In this document: in pieces, positions 5,289-6,100 of the stretch | How positions within the stretch are numbered: the stretch's first letter is position 1 | Layout: the number at the start of each line of letters is the position of its first letter | Assembly (NCBI GenBank): GCA_025454675.1 | Contig: JALONZ010000135.1 | Span: 1 to 6,100 of the forward strand | Direction: 5' to 3' | Length of the DNA stretch: 6,100 nucleotides | Origin: Anaerolineae bacterium | GTDB lineage: Bacteria; Chloroflexota; Anaerolineae; Aggregatilineales; Phototrophicaceae | The notes under the pieces: generated by a model | What the model was told of the DNA's origin: nothing | Seen by the model: the letters and a program-made list of their open reading frames with translations, nothing else | Database searches by the model: none | Translations under genes and position numbers: made by a program

Positions 5289-6100
5289 ATGTCCGATGAC
5301 AAAGCGCGTGAATTAGAAGAACGTGGGATTCAGGCGGCAAAAGCAGGTAATAAAGACGAAGCACGCAAATTGCTTCAAAATGCGCTCCGCCTCAATCCGA
5401 ATAGCGAAAATGGCTGGTTGTGGCTGGCGAGTGTCCTCAAAGAGAAAAAAGAACGCTTACTGTGTTTGCAAAAAGTGTTGGAAATTAACCCGAATAACGA
5501 AATGGCGCTCAAAGCGGTGCGGGCATTCGGCGTAGACCCGTCCAAACTCGTGCCACAGCGCGGGTCATTGGCGCAGTCGTTAGCCGATGAGGACGATGAA
5601 TCGGTTGGCGATGTATCTATTCCGATTCCCAACGCCGAAAAAATTGCCCAAAATCAAACGGCGCTGGCAGAATTGCTTCAAGCCTATCAAGCACAAAGTG
5701 TTTCTCCTAAAAAAGTGAAATGGGTCGCCAAAGAAAAAAATCGGGCGGGTGAGCGCGAAATTTGGGTATTACGCACCCAAGTCGGCGCGGCTGTCGCCAC
5801 TTTTATGGCAATTGTGCTGGGCATTTCGCTATTTGCCGTCAGCAATAGCCCCGAAATTCAATTGGTCATTTTTGGTGCATCGCCCACCCCACGCTTGCCA
5901 ACATCCACCCCCACCAATACCCCCACGAATACACCGGGTTTTACACCCACACCATCCCCAACGGTAGATTTTACCAATGAGCCGACCTTTACACCCACGC
6001 CATCCCCCGCGCCACCCTTAGCGTTGGTCGCGTGGCCCACAGGGGTGGAAGAACGCACCCCATTGCCGACAGATGTTTATTTGGAAGCACAATTGAATAG
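5289..6100 (+). CDS. TPR protein with one membrane span and Thr/Pro-rich outer segment (3' partial)
   Basis: The frame stays open from ATG 5289 to the window end: 270 residues plus two bases of the next codon, with no stop. Residues about 4-80 form two TPR-like helix pairs (RELEERGIQAAKAGNKDEA, LLQNALRLNPNS, WLWLASVLKE, CLQKVLEINPNNEMAL), a protein-binding scaffold in the cytoplasm. An acidic linker (about 98-108) and an amphipathic stretch follow. A basic segment (141-162) precedes one membrane helix (about 164-185); with positive charges on the N side, the N-terminus is inside. Residues about 198-250 are a Thr/Pro/Ser-rich extracellular stalk with TPTN and FTPTPSP repeats, leading to a new domain that begins near 260 and runs off the window. 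Such stalks often join a membrane anchor to an outer binding domain. The product's function cannot be named without the C-terminal domain. No catalytic motif is visible. Confidence 0.85.
   Translation, partial: MSDDKARELEERGIQAAKAGNKDEARKLLQNALRLNPNSENGWLWLASVLKEKKERLLCLQKVLEINPNNEMALKAVRAFGVDPSKLVPQRGSLAQSLADEDDESVGDVSIPIPNAEKIAQNQTALAELLQAYQAQSVSPKKVKWVAKEKNRAGEREIWVLRTQVGAAVATFMAIVLGISLFAVSNSPEIQLVIFGASPTPRLPTSTPTNTPTNTPGFTPTPSPTVDFTNEPTFTPTPSPAPPLALVAWPTGVEERTPLPTDVYLEAQLN
5907..5930 (+). repeat. Two tandem 12-base units coding TPTN
   Basis: ACCCCCACCAAT (5907-5918) is followed by ACCCCCACGAAT (5919-5930), differing by one base, in frame, each coding Thr-Pro-Thr-Asn (residues 207-214). 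This low-complexity stretch of the stalk could expand or shrink by slippage. Confidence 0.7.
5940..6007 (+). repeat. Direct repeat coding FTPTPSP, 48 bases apart
   Basis: The 20 bases at 5940-5959 recur at 5988-6007 with one difference (position 5951 A, 5999 G). The offset of 48 bases is 16 codons, so both copies code FTPTPSP (218-224 and 234-240). It suggests duplication within the stalk; the DNA between the copies has diverged. Confidence 0.7.

Noticed and set aside
5375..5967. Frames on both strands inside the TPR-membrane gene
   Set aside because: All overlap the long open frame from 5289, which has TPR, membrane and stalk features plus an SD. The Pro-rich and Gly/Val-rich products come from reading the CCC/ACC-rich stalk DNA in other frames.
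1..6100. CRISPR array, tRNA, rRNA, riboswitch, phage or defence genes
   Set aside because: No regularly spaced repeats, tRNA cloverleaf, rRNA-like sequence or known riboswitch core was seen on either strand, and no protein carries nuclease-helicase, toxin-antitoxin or phage motifs.

Overview
The window looks like ordinary chromosome from a moderate-GC bacterium, most likely of the phylum Chloroflexota (Anaerolineae-like). This rests on protein style. One secreted protein joins an N-terminal 'W..E / CPxPGxxY' domain, a propeller-like middle, a Thr/Pro/Ser-rich linker and a C-terminal bacterial SH3 domain. A second protein joins TPRs, one membrane span and a Thr/Pro-rich outer segment. Both layouts are, from memory, frequent in that phylum. 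No taxonomic marker gene is present, so the assignment is inference.

Layout. (1) 1-216, + strand: the C-terminal end of a von Willebrand A domain resembling Mg-chelatase subunit D. (2) 217-613: about 400 bases without a gene, between two convergent genes. It contains a probable non-autonomous IS200/IS605-type element (about 228-470) with two matching subterminal hairpins that share a bulged T, a large central palindrome and a possible internal promoter. A separate 102-base imperfect palindrome follows (486-587). (3) 614-2569, - strand: the secreted SH3-domain protein, with its own promoter and Shine-Dalgarno. (4) 2665-3558, - strand: an endonuclease IV-like TIM-barrel protein whose start is better placed at an internal ATG. 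(5) 3626-4408, + strand: an M50B-like membrane zinc metalloprotease, divergent from gene 4. (6) 4552-5133, + strand: a YfcE-type metallophosphoesterase, followed by two tandem terminators. (7) 5289-6100, + strand, cut by the window end: a TPR / single-membrane-span / Thr-Pro-rich protein.

The genes look like separate transcription units, not one pathway. Most have their own leader, two terminators isolate gene 6 from gene 7, and no shared substrate is evident. Two proteins act at or outside the membrane (the secreted SH3 protein and the TPR-membrane protein), one is a membrane protease, and two are probably cytoplasmic metal-dependent phosphoesterase-fold enzymes.

I do not see a clear new multi-gene system such as a defence island, CRISPR or phage module. 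The part most worth a second look is the convergent intergenic region 217-613, where the miniature element, its possible small RNA and the adjacent long palindrome are not explained by the genes.
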